Shown: positions 54,375-63,979 of the stretch, piece by piece
Layout of the letters: the number at the start of each line of letters is the position of its first letter
Numbering within the stretch: the stretch's first letter is position 1
From: CALFUK01 sp964450495
Lineage (GTDB): Bacteria > Bacteroidota > Bacteroidia > Chitinophagales > Saprospiraceae
NCBI GenBank assembly: GCA_964450495.1
Contig: CAYVFU010000016.1
Location: forward strand, 1 to 64,000
Reading direction: 5' to 3'
Length of the DNA: 64,000 nucleotides
The notes under the pieces: model-generated
What the model was told of the DNA's origin: nothing
Databases searched by the model: none
What the model saw: the letters and a program-made list of their open reading frames with translations, nothing else
Made by a program: the position numbers and the translations under genes

Positions 54375-55112
54375 ATGGCCAAAAAAATATCCCTACTCTT
54401 TCTTTTGTTTTGTAGTCTATGCCTACATGGTCAAGAAGTAAGTATGGATGGTAAGTTTTCAAAAACATGGTATGAAGTACCTGTGCTAAGACTCAACTTT
54501 TATATGATGGGTATGGACTCTGTGGATCAAGAAATCACTCTAAAGATTGGCGAGAATGTAGCATATTTGAATCAAGAGTTTGAAGGCAAAGTAAAGTTCA
54601 TTATTAATGAAATGATCATGGATCAAAACCATGCTTACTTACCTGACCTTCACACAGATTACTTCAAAAGAAGAGGGCAGCATTTACAAACGTTGGTAAA
54701 GCCCATTGAAAAAGAAGGCTCTATAAACGTGTACCTCTTTAATACTTATTCTGCAGACAATAGAAATTCTGCCTTAATGGGATTTACCCCAATTCTTAGG
54801 ATGAGACAAAAATCTTACCATGCCAATATGCCAAGATTTGATCGCATTTTTATTGCATATCCAGGCCTACATGACATGAGTACACTAGTCCATGAAATGG
54901 GACACTTCTTAGGATTGAGACATCCGTGGGAAATGAATGTTGTTGACCAAGAACTTATGGGTTTGACAACTGATTCGACTTTACATAAAAATCACATGAC
55001 CTACGAATTGACTGTTAGTGAGTTTACCGAAGAACAGCTAGAACGTATGCGAGATTTTGCCTTACGCTTTAGAGGCTATTTAGTAGAGAATATACAAACG
55101 GAGTATAACTAA
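54375..55112 (+). CDS. secreted metzincin zinc metalloprotease
   Basis: A 245-residue secreted protease with signal peptide about 1-20 (LCLHGQ). The zinc site is HEMGHFLGLRH at 173-183, the HExxHxxGxxH metzincin motif; MTY at 208-210 is the probable Met-turn, followed by SEFTEEQLERM, as in pappalysin-type enzymes. The catalytic domain fills most of the chain, with only a short pro-like segment. No type IX sorting tail is present, so it is probably periplasmic or outer-membrane associated. Divergent from the PSD1 gene. Confidence 0.9.
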   Translation: MAKKISLLFLLFCSLCLHGQEVSMDGKFSKTWYEVPVLRLNFYMMGMDSVDQEITLKIGENVAYLNQEFEGKVKFIINEMIMDQNHAYLPDLHTDYFKRRGQHLQTLVKPIEKEGSINVYLFNTYSADNRNSALMGFTPILRMRQKSYHANMPRFDRIFIAYPGLHDMSTLVHEMGHFLGLRHPWEMNVVDQELMGLTTDSTLHKNHMTYELTVSEFTEEQLERMRDFALRFRGYLVENIQTEYN

Positions 55113-55226
55113 GCTTTCGCATAAACTCCCGATTCAATCATCTTTCCTTCTCCACTACTGGATTAATTCGTATTGTTATAGCTTAAAGACAATCAATTTT
55201 GTAACAAGATTTTAGAAAAAAATAAT

Positions 55227-56333
55227 ATGAGACTGAATTACAACTTAATTACACTAGCTATTTCATTCTGGTTTATCTTCATCTTTAACGAGACCATTGG
55301 TCAGAATTGTAATTCGATACTCATTGGAACGGATAGAACTGGCGGGGGAAATACCTTGATCGAATTTGATCCTAGCACAGGCACTTCTACAGACTTATTT
55401 GAATTAAGCCCAACTTCCAACTCAGCTTATGGCTTTGTAGTTTCAGGTCAATATTGTTACATCCACAGAGAGTTTTCTCCTACTGAAAATTTTTTGTATT
55501 GCGTTGATATAGAAACAGGAGTTTACAATCCAAATTTCCCAGTTGAGGTTAGTGACAATGCTCTTTTCCAAGCCAATAGTTGTGGTATGATATTGTATGG
55601 TTTACAACGAGAAAATAATGGTGTTGTCGAATTAGTCAGTTTTGATTTAGAAACTGGAGTTGGAACAATTATTTCTCCAAGCCCATTACTTTTTGATTTA
55701 CCAATTCCTCCAGCAGATGGCAGCCAAATTGCTAGTTCTGCACTTACTGGAAATTTATATTGTTTTACAGCAGAAAATGATTCAGGACAAAATACTGCAA
55801 GTGAATCTGATCCTGTAGTGACTTGTATTGATATTACAACCGGTGAATTTGTTGATAACTTCAGTTTAGGACGAACTAGCCTTTTTGACGAGTTTGTGTT
55901 CGATGAAGCCAGTGGTTTATTGTATGGTCTAATTAGAGAAAGTTCCGGATTGAACGCATTTTTTGCAAGCTTAAATCCTGTAGACGGCACATTTACTACA
56001 ATCAACCCAACCCCTCTCACTGCATCTGATGGATCTAATCCTACAATAGTTGGTTCAACTTACTGTTACACGGCAGAAACTCAAGCTAACCCTTTTCAGA
56101 CAGAAACGCAATTTACTTGTTTAGATCTCGCAACTGGGAATGTTGTCATTGATTTACCGGATGTAGAATTCATCAACCTTAGTGCTTATGATACAAATTG
56201 CTCTTGTGAAGACATGAACATTACAACTGCCATTCCCACTGCTTCTGAATGGGGATTGATTATTTTGAGTCTATTATTATTGTGTTTTTCTATTGTTACA
56301 ATTCGAAATCGAGAGTTGAAGACAACTGTTTGA
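55227..56333 (+). CDS. secreted propeller-like protein with IPTL-CTERM-like sorting tail
   Basis: A 368-residue protein. Signal peptide about 1-25 (ETIGQ). The body is a set of blades with repeated (L/V)xxFDxxTG and (V/T)(C/S)(I/F)D(I/L)(T/E)TG patterns (for example LIEFDPSTG, LVSFDLETG, VTCIDITTG, FTCLDLATG), suggesting a beta-propeller. The C-terminus has IPTASEWGLIILSLLLLCF, then a basic end IRNRE, matching the IPTL-CTERM type of sorting signal (proline-containing motif, hydrophobic helix, basic tail). That helix would anchor the protein in the inner membrane until processing. The next gene encodes a similar-style protein with a type IX tail instead. Confidence 0.8.
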   Translation: MRLNYNLITLAISFWFIFIFNETIGQNCNSILIGTDRTGGGNTLIEFDPSTGTSTDLFELSPTSNSAYGFVVSGQYCYIHREFSPTENFLYCVDIETGVYNPNFPVEVSDNALFQANSCGMILYGLQRENNGVVELVSFDLETGVGTIISPSPLLFDLPIPPADGSQIASSALTGNLYCFTAENDSGQNTASESDPVVTCIDITTGEFVDNFSLGRTSLFDEFVFDEASGLLYGLIRESSGLNAFFASLNPVDGTFTTINPTPLTASDGSNPTIVGSTYCYTAETQANPFQTETQFTCLDLATGNVVIDLPDVEFINLSAYDTNCSCEDMNITTAIPTASEWGLIILSLLLLCFSIVTIRNRELKTTV

Positions 56334-56437
56334 TTTATTTATGAGTTTAATAGACAGATTTTTCATTGTTTATAACTTAGCTATTCATTTATTGATTTAA
56401 AAGATATTTGAACTTAGTGATAAAAAAATGAAAATTT

Positions 56438-57613
56438 ATGTTTCTAAAACTAGTGACAAGTGTATTATTCATTTTAGTGATGAATTCAATGTATTCTCAG
56501 GGTGAATTCATAGTTGAATATGATTTAGAGAATAATTCCTTCAACAAGATTGGATCTAAAATTGATGATGTTACTTTCATTATTCCTGGTTTCAATACAT
56601 TTGACGAGAACTCATCCATATTTTATTTCCTGAGTTCTTCAGAACAAAAAGCCATTTATGGTATTAACACGGAAACTGGTGAAATTCAAGATTTTCTTTT
56701 ATCAGAAAATCTATGGGCAATTGAATTTAGCAATTCATTAAATAAACTATTTGCAATTGAAACTGATCAAAATTCAGACACAAAACAATTAGTTTCAATT
56801 GACTTCATAAGTAATCAAATTATCGAAATAGGATCTCCTATTAACAGTTCTTCAATGTTTCAAGGATTTGATAGCTTTAATGATAAAGATTTGTTGTACA
56901 CTTTTACAGCACCGCCTAATACATTATACTCTATCTCAGCAGTGTCAGGAGAAATAATTTATAATCCTTCAATAAACTTAGCTCCAGGTCAAGCCATTCA
57001 GCATTATGACTATAATCCAACTACCGGAAAACTATACACCCTGGCAAGTGAAAATCAAGGAAACTCGGTGTTTCTTGCGACTATCAACATCGAAACTGGT
57101 GATATTTCTAAAATAGGAGAAAGTATTACTGATTTAGGAATAGGTGGTTCTAGCACCATAAACTCTGAAGACGATCTATATCTTTATTTGCATCTCAAGG
57201 AAGGAAAAAACATCATATCAACTATTTCATTAGAAACTGGTGAAAATGTAAGTAACACAGAATTCATTGTAGATGATGAAGACAATTTAATTGACATTGA
57301 ATACAACAATAATTCCCAAAAAATATTTTCAAAACATTGGGATGCTACAACTACCAGTACTTTAAATGAAATGAGTCCAAGTCCTAAATTCTTTCCGAAT
57401 CCTGCTACAAATTCAATTTCTTTTAAACACCTACCTTTGGAATCAGCACTATTCTTCGATGTATATAATTCTGATGGCAAGCAAGTATTAAGTAATGTTC
57501 AAATTTTAGATCAAAAAGTTAGCCTGTCCAATTTACATAATGGAATTTATTTTGCTAATATTTATACCAATGATAAGTTGATCTCTATTTGCAAATTTAT
57601 AATTCAAAAGTAA
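56438..57613 (+). CDS. secreted propeller-like protein with type IX secretion C-terminal domain
   Basis: A 391-residue protein. Signal peptide about 1-20 (MNSMYSQ). The body has repeated (L/I)xxIxxETG and (D/E)xGxxI patterns (INTETGEI, INIETGDISKIG, ISLETGE), again suggestive of blades, and is like the product of 55227-56333 in layout though not closely in sequence. The end, FFPNPATNSISFKHLPLES through GIYFANIYTNDKLISICKFIIQK, is a type A sorting domain of the T9SS, so it is exported across the outer membrane. ATG 56438 is used; the ATG at 56428 is in another frame. Ligand unknown. Confidence 0.82.
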   Translation: MFLKLVTSVLFILVMNSMYSQGEFIVEYDLENNSFNKIGSKIDDVTFIIPGFNTFDENSSIFYFLSSSEQKAIYGINTETGEIQDFLLSENLWAIEFSNSLNKLFAIETDQNSDTKQLVSIDFISNQIIEIGSPINSSSMFQGFDSFNDKDLLYTFTAPPNTLYSISAVSGEIIYNPSINLAPGQAIQHYDYNPTTGKLYTLASENQGNSVFLATINIETGDISKIGESITDLGIGGSSTINSEDDLYLYLHLKEGKNIISTISLETGENVSNTEFIVDDEDNLIDIEYNNNSQKIFSKHWDATTTSTLNEMSPSPKFFPNPATNSISFKHLPLESALFFDVYNSDGKQVLSNVQILDQKVSLSNLHNGIYFANIYTNDKLISICKFIIQK

Positions 57614-57787
57614 AGAACCATCTCTAACGCAAGATTTTAATGCACATCTATTCATTGCATAAATAGACGACGAACATTTAAACCAGTCTGTAGTCCATCT
57701 TAATTAATTAAATTAAATTGAATTGACCACCTCGATCGTAATGTGTTCCGGGTAATCGAGTTGAATCGACTATCTCCTAATTTAAAT

Positions 57788-60001
57788 CTATAATGAAAAT
57801 GTATGCGAATATTTTACCAAAATTGTCCGTTCTGTACTTAATGGTATATCCAATCCTTCTGAGCTAAATCTGTTTTGATTGATCAAGTCATTGTACACTA
57901 TAAACAAATCAACACCTTCTCTTGGGTTGTACCTGAATCGTACATTACTGGTGAAATTTTGATCCACATTATTGTATTGCACCAAAGACGCTATGGATAC
58001 TTTTGTGCTAAACATCACTAAGGCATTCAAGCTTGCTAGGTGGACATCAAGCTTTTGATTACGCTCTCCAAAATTTAAGGCATTAAATTCATAGGAACCG
58101 CCTAATTCAAGACTTGAAGACACTTGATAAATTGGCTCTATTGCAAAGGAAGTTCTTGTCCCATCATAAAAGCCTCCCCACTCTAATTCTGCAAAAATGT
58201 TTAGTGGCTTTGTCACATTTGAATTTCCCTCTATCGAAAATCTATTGAAATCGTATCTCCCGATTGGTACGTTAACGTCATCTGACAACTCAAATAATTC
58301 TGTTAACACATCTACATTAGGATTGAATCCAAACTCCAATCCCCAAGTACTTCTAAAATTAACTTCATAGCCGAATATGTAATCAATGGTTTGAATATCT
58401 CTTGTTGGATTGTCGAATAAAAACTGACCTCTGAACTGTGGACCATGGCTAAAAATAACATGCTCACCTTCTGGATACCAGAAATATTGCAATCTGTTGC
58501 CATGCCTGAAATAATTTTGTCGACGTTCAAAGCCTAACTCTGGATTATAATCTTCTCCCACACGCAAAAGACTAAGCGCATAGACAAAGCCACGTTGAGA
58601 TCTTTTCACGACTGAAGTAAATATTTTTTGCCCATCAAAATCAATAAGCCCATTGTCCAAATCACTATCAAGTGTGTGAGCGAGTCGTACCGTCCAATCA
58701 ACATCAGGCGCAACTCTTAATATCATATCACCTGCAAGAGCCAAATTATAATTACCTTTTAAATCCGTTCGACTAGTCAACATCATACCCACATAAGAAT
58801 TGGGATTATCTAGTTGTTTTGTGACTCTTCCTACGGTAAAATTTTCACCATTGAATTCCTCCGTATTAGCTGTCTGCATATTTAAAAAGCCAACATCCCA
58901 TTTGCCTGATCGACCTGTTACTCTAGCTCCTGCTACAATTGGAATTGGCGCACCGTCTTCATCAATGCCAATATTACGACTATAAAATAATGAATTCCCT
59001 CTAGGAAAACTGAATTCAAACAAACCAGAACGTTCTTGGAAAAACAGGCGCTTCTCAGGAAAAAACAGATTAAATCGGGTCAGGTTTACCTGTTGATTAT
59101 CGGCTTCAACCTGAGCAAAATCTGTATTTACGGTCAGGTCTAAAGTCCAGTTATTAGAAATACCATACTTTAAATCAATACCCACATCTCTGACAACATC
59201 AGTATTTTTTGTGTACGCAGTTTCTGTATTGTCCAACTCGTACGATCGAGAGATTCCTCCTAAAGCATAAGGTGTTATATAAAATGGCTTTTTAGGTTTT
59301 ATACCTTCGAATACATACTCTTTTGCAAGAGAAGGTCGCCATACACCAAAATCACCGTATTCGGGAGAGATGTCTGGAGACACGACAAATTCATTATGCT
59401 TGGCCGTGTATCTCCAGGTGGTAATTCCCATAGTCACTGTACCGTCCTTTGGTTGGAATTGCAAACTTGTCCATGGTATTCGTATTTCAGCATACCAGCC
59501 ATTATCATCACGTGTAACTTCTACATCCCAGAAATTATTCCAGCTTAAGTTTAAAGGGTCTCCGCTACTTCTGCCATCATTCAGAACTGCTGCATCAAAT
59601 CTCAAGCCTGCAGGGGTAGTGAAAAATCCAAGACCATTCGTTTTATCATTGTAGGAATCGATGACCAAGCCAAACCAATCATTTGTAGTTAACGCATCTC
59701 TTTTTTTAGAGTTGGATGTTATTTCATCTGGAGAATTGACAAACATTTTACCAGAAACAAAAAGATATTGATCATTGTAACACAACTTTATTTCTGTCTT
59801 ATTAATCGCTGCTGCTTGATAAACTGGAGAAAACGTGGTGAGTTCAACCGCTTCAATTTCTGTCCATATAACATCATTGATTTTTCCATCAAAATTGATA
59901 GGTTCAATAGCTCGTTTTATGACTACAGGTGATTGATTGGCCCATACTCCCTGAGTAACAAAAATCATCACCAAAAAGACAAATAGTATATACTGTTTCA
60001 T
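57788..60001 (-). CDS. DUF5916 family outer-membrane protein (second copy)
   Basis: A 737-residue paralogue of 41442-43649. Signal peptide about 1-22 (VWANQ). CBM9-like domain with INFDGKINDVIWTEIEAV and IKLCYNDQYLFVSGKM. The DUF5916 signature VNTDFAQVEADNQQVNLTRFNLFFPEKRLFFQERSGLFEF is intact, followed by amphipathic strands to the end. Compared with the first copy the middle region differs more than the ends. A promoter with spaced -33 and -7 boxes lies just upstream. Confidence 0.88.
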   Translation of the reverse strand: MKQYILFVFLVMIFVTQGVWANQSPVVIKRAIEPINFDGKINDVIWTEIEAVELTTFSPVYQAAAINKTEIKLCYNDQYLFVSGKMFVNSPDEITSNSKKRDALTTNDWFGLVIDSYNDKTNGLGFFTTPAGLRFDAAVLNDGRSSGDPLNLSWNNFWDVEVTRDDNGWYAEIRIPWTSLQFQPKDGTVTMGITTWRYTAKHNEFVVSPDISPEYGDFGVWRPSLAKEYVFEGIKPKKPFYITPYALGGISRSYELDNTETAYTKNTDVVRDVGIDLKYGISNNWTLDLTVNTDFAQVEADNQQVNLTRFNLFFPEKRLFFQERSGLFEFSFPRGNSLFYSRNIGIDEDGAPIPIVAGARVTGRSGKWDVGFLNMQTANTEEFNGENFTVGRVTKQLDNPNSYVGMMLTSRTDLKGNYNLALAGDMILRVAPDVDWTVRLAHTLDSDLDNGLIDFDGQKIFTSVVKRSQRGFVYALSLLRVGEDYNPELGFERRQNYFRHGNRLQYFWYPEGEHVIFSHGPQFRGQFLFDNPTRDIQTIDYIFGYEVNFRSTWGLEFGFNPNVDVLTELFELSDDVNVPIGRYDFNRFSIEGNSNVTKPLNIFAELEWGGFYDGTRTSFAIEPIYQVSSSLELGGSYEFNALNFGERNQKLDVHLASLNALVMFSTKVSIASLVQYNNVDQNFTSNVRFRYNPREGVDLFIVYNDLINQNRFSSEGLDIPLSTERTILVKYSHTFSL

Positions 60002-60014
60002 TAGCTCGACTGCG

Positions 60015-60048
60015 CAAAGCTATGATATTTTTCTTATGTAAATACAAA
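60015..60048 (-). promoter_or_regulatory. candidate promoter TTTG-N22-TAGCTTTG for the second DUF5916 gene
   Basis: On the minus strand TTTG (60045-60048) is followed after 22 bases by TAGCTTTG (60015-60022), matching the Bacteroidota TTG/TAnnTTTG pattern with a spacing in the accepted range. The -7 box ends 14 bp from the ATG. This is the best-supported promoter in the window. Confidence 0.55.
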
Positions 60049-60111
60049 TCAATCTACTAGTCCAAATCACTAATGAAGTAAATCAACTTATATTTTTTAG
60101 AATTGTATAAA

Positions 60112-62502
60112 CTATAATACTGTCATTTTCTCAGAGAGTACATTCTCTTTTGTTTGTAACCTCACCATATATACCCCTTTTTCAAGTTTCGAGGTTTGAA
60201 TTCTTTTGTAAAAGTCACCATAATTTTGATAGTCATGGATTATGATATTAGACACTTCATTTCCTTTATGATCAAAAATACTCAAGGTGATTGCTCCAGG
60301 TTGTGCAATGTAGAAATGAACGGTTTGAGTTTTGTCTCCATCCAAGGCATAAACAGATAATGATTCTCCTCGTTTGGGCATGGCTTTTAAAACAGCATTT
60401 TCACTTTCCTTGACTTTTTCAACGTCACTATTCGAAGGGAATAATAATGCACTTCCACAGTCATCGATTTCTGCTAAAAATTCAGCACCACCTTTAATTT
60501 CAAATCCAGCATTCAACACAATATTCATCCCAGCTCGATAATTGACATTCGAACTACTCAATGCTTCGCCATTAGAGACTAAAGCTTTGACTGCGTGGAA
60601 TGATGCCGAGCCAACTTCTTCTTCAGTGATAAAAAGTGTATCAATTTGGCAATTCAAATCTTCCGCCAACACTCCTTCACATTCACAGAGATTATTATAA
60701 TGATCTTGAACCGTTAACATAACACCATCGTCACATTCTCTTCCAGTCTCTGGACACACTTCAATATCAAATGTAATTTTATTTATACCTCTACAAGTAT
60801 TGGGATTGTCAAGCGAAGTAAACATTATGTAGCGAGCTGCCTGTCCATTAAAATCTGGACCATTAAAACCTGTATAACCCGAATTTCCAGAAGCTAAATT
60901 CCACGTATAATTACCTAGATTATACCAAGTAATACCATCTTCAGAATAATCCACTGTCACATTTCTAAAACCCTGATTTGTTTGACCTTGCACATTATAA
61001 TTCCAAACTTTGGTATTATGTACTAAGTACTTTGCGCCTAAATCATAATGTATCCAATGGTATCCAGAGCGAGTTGGTAAAAATGGATTGGCACTTGCAG
61101 TACAAGACAGCCAAGCATCATCCGCTCTGTTATCCAACTCTTGTGTCATTTCGCAATAATCAAATTCTTCATAAAGCGTACTTAGATCGTCACAAACGAC
61201 TCCTGTATTTCCACCGCAAGGTGTACCTTGACAATCACAATTGATGATTTGATCGTTTGCAGTAGCTGGATTCCCATCGTCACAGACTACACCATCTTTC
61301 AAACATGCCAACTCACAGCCATAATCGTACAAGTACATCGAAGGGATTCTATGCCAGTTATTATCACTATGATTTGGGCCCTTCCAAAAGACAGAATGAT
61401 GATGTCCCCAAGTTGGAGATGCATGATGCAACTCATAATAATAATATGTATTTGCTGACAGAGATACAATTCCTGAAGTCTGTGGTGGGCTTTCGTCATG
61501 TTGAATGACTCCAGTACCATACATCGTTTCAATAATTGTATTGTCAATATTTGCCGGTGATGAATTTGAACTTAACTTGAATCGCACATTCATGGCACCT
61601 GTCAAATTAAATTGGTAATCACCAGTAACAGGGACAGTCAAATAGCCTTGAATTAGCGCGCCATAATTATTGTTCACATTATACCAATCAGCTTGTAATC
61701 CAAGTGAATTTATTACCAGCTGGTCAGGCATTGTTGGATAATCTGGATCAACATATAATTCGTCAAGCATCCCTGTAGTTATATCATTATAAAAATACAC
61801 TTCGACTAACCCACGTTCGCCTACACAGGCATTTGTGGTATTTGGCGTGCCTACACAATGACAATTTCCATCTTCAATATCATTCGTGGTATTAGCATTT
61901 TGATCATTACAAGATGTTCCTTTAGGTGGGCATATATCATCACAGACATCCGTAATGTATTGACTACTCACCAACACCCATTCTGTCTGAGAAATAAAAT
62001 TATTTTTCCAAAAAAGATTGGCATGATCACCCCCACCACCTTCACGATGTTGAATCTCGAAATAGTAAAGTTGATTTGCCGAAAGGGTTATTGGTACCGA
62101 TGTTTGGCTTGGACTTTTATCATGTTCATCTCTGCCAGTCCATTCTTCCACCAATGCTCTTTCAACTAAATTGGAAGCAGATGCATCCGTACTTAAGTAA
62201 AAGAAAGATTGATCATCACTAGTAATATTAAAGGTGACAGGACCAGAGGTAGGGACACTTATAAAACCTTTAATCAGAGACCCATACATATCATTATAGG
62301 TATCTGGAGCAGAAATAGAATTTAATTTTCTTGTGAGGTCTGGACCATTTGGAAAACTCTCATCGACAAACAACTGATCGATTGTATAATAAGGCAATTC
62401 ACCCCAATAGTACCACGAAACTTGACCTTGCTCTCCAACACACTGAGCATTAGAATAAAGAGAGCAAAGTAAACTTATGAGCACGAATATATATTTAGTC
62501 AT
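60112..62502 (-). CDS. T9SS-secreted protein with two PA14-like domains, discoidin-like domain and sorting tail
   Basis: A 796-residue secreted protein. Signal peptide about 1-20 (SNAQ). Two homologous domains at about 20-190 and 225-400 follow the PA14-like plan (GSLIKGFISVPTSGPVTFNITSDDQSFFYLS, YYFEIQHREGGGGDHANLFWK and GALIQGYLTVPVTGDYQF, YYYELHHA). Cys-rich linkers with DxNxxTxxD-type repeats separate them. A discoidin-like domain is at about 435-585. Then comes a coathanger-like block (NIVLNAGFEIKGGAEFLAEIDDC) and a T9SS type A tail (about 720-796). ATG 62502 is chosen over TTG 62538. It is 19 bp after the DUF1501 gene and probably cotranscribed. Confidence 0.87.
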   Translation of the reverse strand: MTKYIFVLISLLCSLYSNAQCVGEQGQVSWYYWGELPYYTIDQLFVDESFPNGPDLTRKLNSISAPDTYNDMYGSLIKGFISVPTSGPVTFNITSDDQSFFYLSTDASASNLVERALVEEWTGRDEHDKSPSQTSVPITLSANQLYYFEIQHREGGGGDHANLFWKNNFISQTEWVLVSSQYITDVCDDICPPKGTSCNDQNANTTNDIEDGNCHCVGTPNTTNACVGERGLVEVYFYNDITTGMLDELYVDPDYPTMPDQLVINSLGLQADWYNVNNNYGALIQGYLTVPVTGDYQFNLTGAMNVRFKLSSNSSPANIDNTIIETMYGTGVIQHDESPPQTSGIVSLSANTYYYYELHHASPTWGHHHSVFWKGPNHSDNNWHRIPSMYLYDYGCELACLKDGVVCDDGNPATANDQIINCDCQGTPCGGNTGVVCDDLSTLYEEFDYCEMTQELDNRADDAWLSCTASANPFLPTRSGYHWIHYDLGAKYLVHNTKVWNYNVQGQTNQGFRNVTVDYSEDGITWYNLGNYTWNLASGNSGYTGFNGPDFNGQAARYIMFTSLDNPNTCRGINKITFDIEVCPETGRECDDGVMLTVQDHYNNLCECEGVLAEDLNCQIDTLFITEEEVGSASFHAVKALVSNGEALSSSNVNYRAGMNIVLNAGFEIKGGAEFLAEIDDCGSALLFPSNSDVEKVKESENAVLKAMPKRGESLSVYALDGDKTQTVHFYIAQPGAITLSIFDHKGNEVSNIIIHDYQNYGDFYKRIQTSKLEKGVYMVRLQTKENVLSEKMTVL

Positions 62503-62521
62503 TTTTAGCACATTTAAATTA

Positions 62522-63979
62522 TTACGAAAAAATTCCAATCGGCGATGTACCTGGAGAATAGCTATAAAAATTACTTAAGTTTGGTAATACATAATCCAGA
62601 TCATTAGGTGAGACTCCGAACCATAAAGCAATATCACCATACAATTCATCAACACTAGTTGTCGGAATAAATCGACCACGCTCATCCAAATTCAGTACGT
62701 TAGACAACAACATTTCCGGATAAGACCCAAATACATTCCTACCATTTACAGCACCTCCAAGGACCATAGAATTGCCTCCCCAGGCATGATCAGAACCGTT
62801 TCCGTTAGATGTAAGCGTCCTTCCAAAATCTGAGATAGTTAATACAGTTACTTTATCGGTCAATCCTAAATCTTCCATTGAACTATAAAATTCTGCTAAA
62901 GAATTATCAAGTATTGGCAACATTCTTTCTTGGTTGTTGATGACTTCATCATGATGATCCCAGCCACCGAATGTGGTAAAGAAAATTTGTCTATTGGCAC
63001 CTAAGAAATTTTGAACACTGATTACATCTGCCATCATCCTCAAGTCTTGAGATAAATTAGTGTCTGAAAATGAAGTTGGGAAACCAGGTCTTTTAGCGAG
63101 TGCCGTTTTAAATATCTCTTGACTGCTTATGGTTTGTTGAGCGAGTTGCCCATATGTTTTTTGGAAGATATTTGAATATGTTTGGTTCACATACGAGTTG
63201 ACTGCTTCATTTCTCTTGTCGGTTAGAAAACCAGCATTACTGCTATAAGGTATTGTCTGAATACCCAAGTCATTTGGACTAGCACTATTACCGATTGCAT
63301 ATTCTACAACTGTCTGTCCCGCTTGGAAACGATTTTTACCGTCCAATGAAATATTCATAGAAATCTCTTGGATGCTGTTCATGTCTTTTAGCATATCTGC
63401 CATTCGCCCACCAACACCTACTGCACTTCTGTCTTGTGGCACCGAAGTTTGCCACTGCATGATCTGATCTGCATGAGAATATAATCCTAGAGGTAAGGAT
63501 TTGGATTCATTGTAGACTTGAGTATTGGTCATGATTGGCTCAACAAGCGTTCCGATATTTGCAATAAAAGACAGATTTCCTTGATCAAATAATTGCGCTG
63601 TATTCGGCATAGAAGGATGAACACCAAATTTTTTATTCGTGTTATCTGCATTAATGTTGATTAAATAATCAGAACCATCAGCATTGCGAATAGGAAGTGC
63701 GAGTTCATTTCTTAAATTGGCATAATTCCAATATTCACCAGTATTATTTGGACCTTCATCAGTCGGCACTAAAAAATTATGTGAGTCAGCACCACCAGCC
63801 AAAAGAATGACGACAAGTGCCTTATAATCTCCTGGCGCTCCAATGATATGAGGTCTCGCCGCCGCAGTATTTATCATACCTAGATTGAGAATAGAAGATA
63901 GAAAAGCTGTAGATCCTACTGCTGCACAACTGGCTTGACCAAGGAATTGTCTTCTTGAGTATTTATTTTGTTCACTCAT
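62522..63979 (-). CDS. DUF1501 family Tat-exported protein (second copy)
   Basis: A 485-residue DUF1501 protein of a different branch from 50337-51818. Tat signal SRRQFLGQ (Arg9-Arg10). Landmarks: KALVVILLAGGADSHNFLVP, HADQIMQWQT, FTTFGGWDHHDE, VLTISDFGRTLTSNG and DHAWGGNSMVLGG. This branch is usually preceded by a DUF1800 gene, which would lie just outside the window upstream (beyond 64000). Within the window the operon continues to the PA14-like protein, which may be its substrate or partner. Confidence 0.9.
   Translation of the reverse strand: MSEQNKYSRRQFLGQASCAAVGSTAFLSSILNLGMINTAAARPHIIGAPGDYKALVVILLAGGADSHNFLVPTDEGPNNTGEYWNYANLRNELALPIRNADGSDYLININADNTNKKFGVHPSMPNTAQLFDQGNLSFIANIGTLVEPIMTNTQVYNESKSLPLGLYSHADQIMQWQTSVPQDRSAVGVGGRMADMLKDMNSIQEISMNISLDGKNRFQAGQTVVEYAIGNSASPNDLGIQTIPYSSNAGFLTDKRNEAVNSYVNQTYSNIFQKTYGQLAQQTISSQEIFKTALAKRPGFPTSFSDTNLSQDLRMMADVISVQNFLGANRQIFFTTFGGWDHHDEVINNQERMLPILDNSLAEFYSSMEDLGLTDKVTVLTISDFGRTLTSNGNGSDHAWGGNSMVLGGAVNGRNVFGSYPEMLLSNVLNLDERGRFIPTTSVDELYGDIALWFGVSPNDLDYVLPNLSNFYSYSPGTSPIGIFS

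Noticed and set aside
57731..57760. CTCGAT/ATCGAG inverted repeat downstream of the DUF5916 gene
   Set aside because: Six-bp arms with an 18-nt loop and no T-run; too weak to call.
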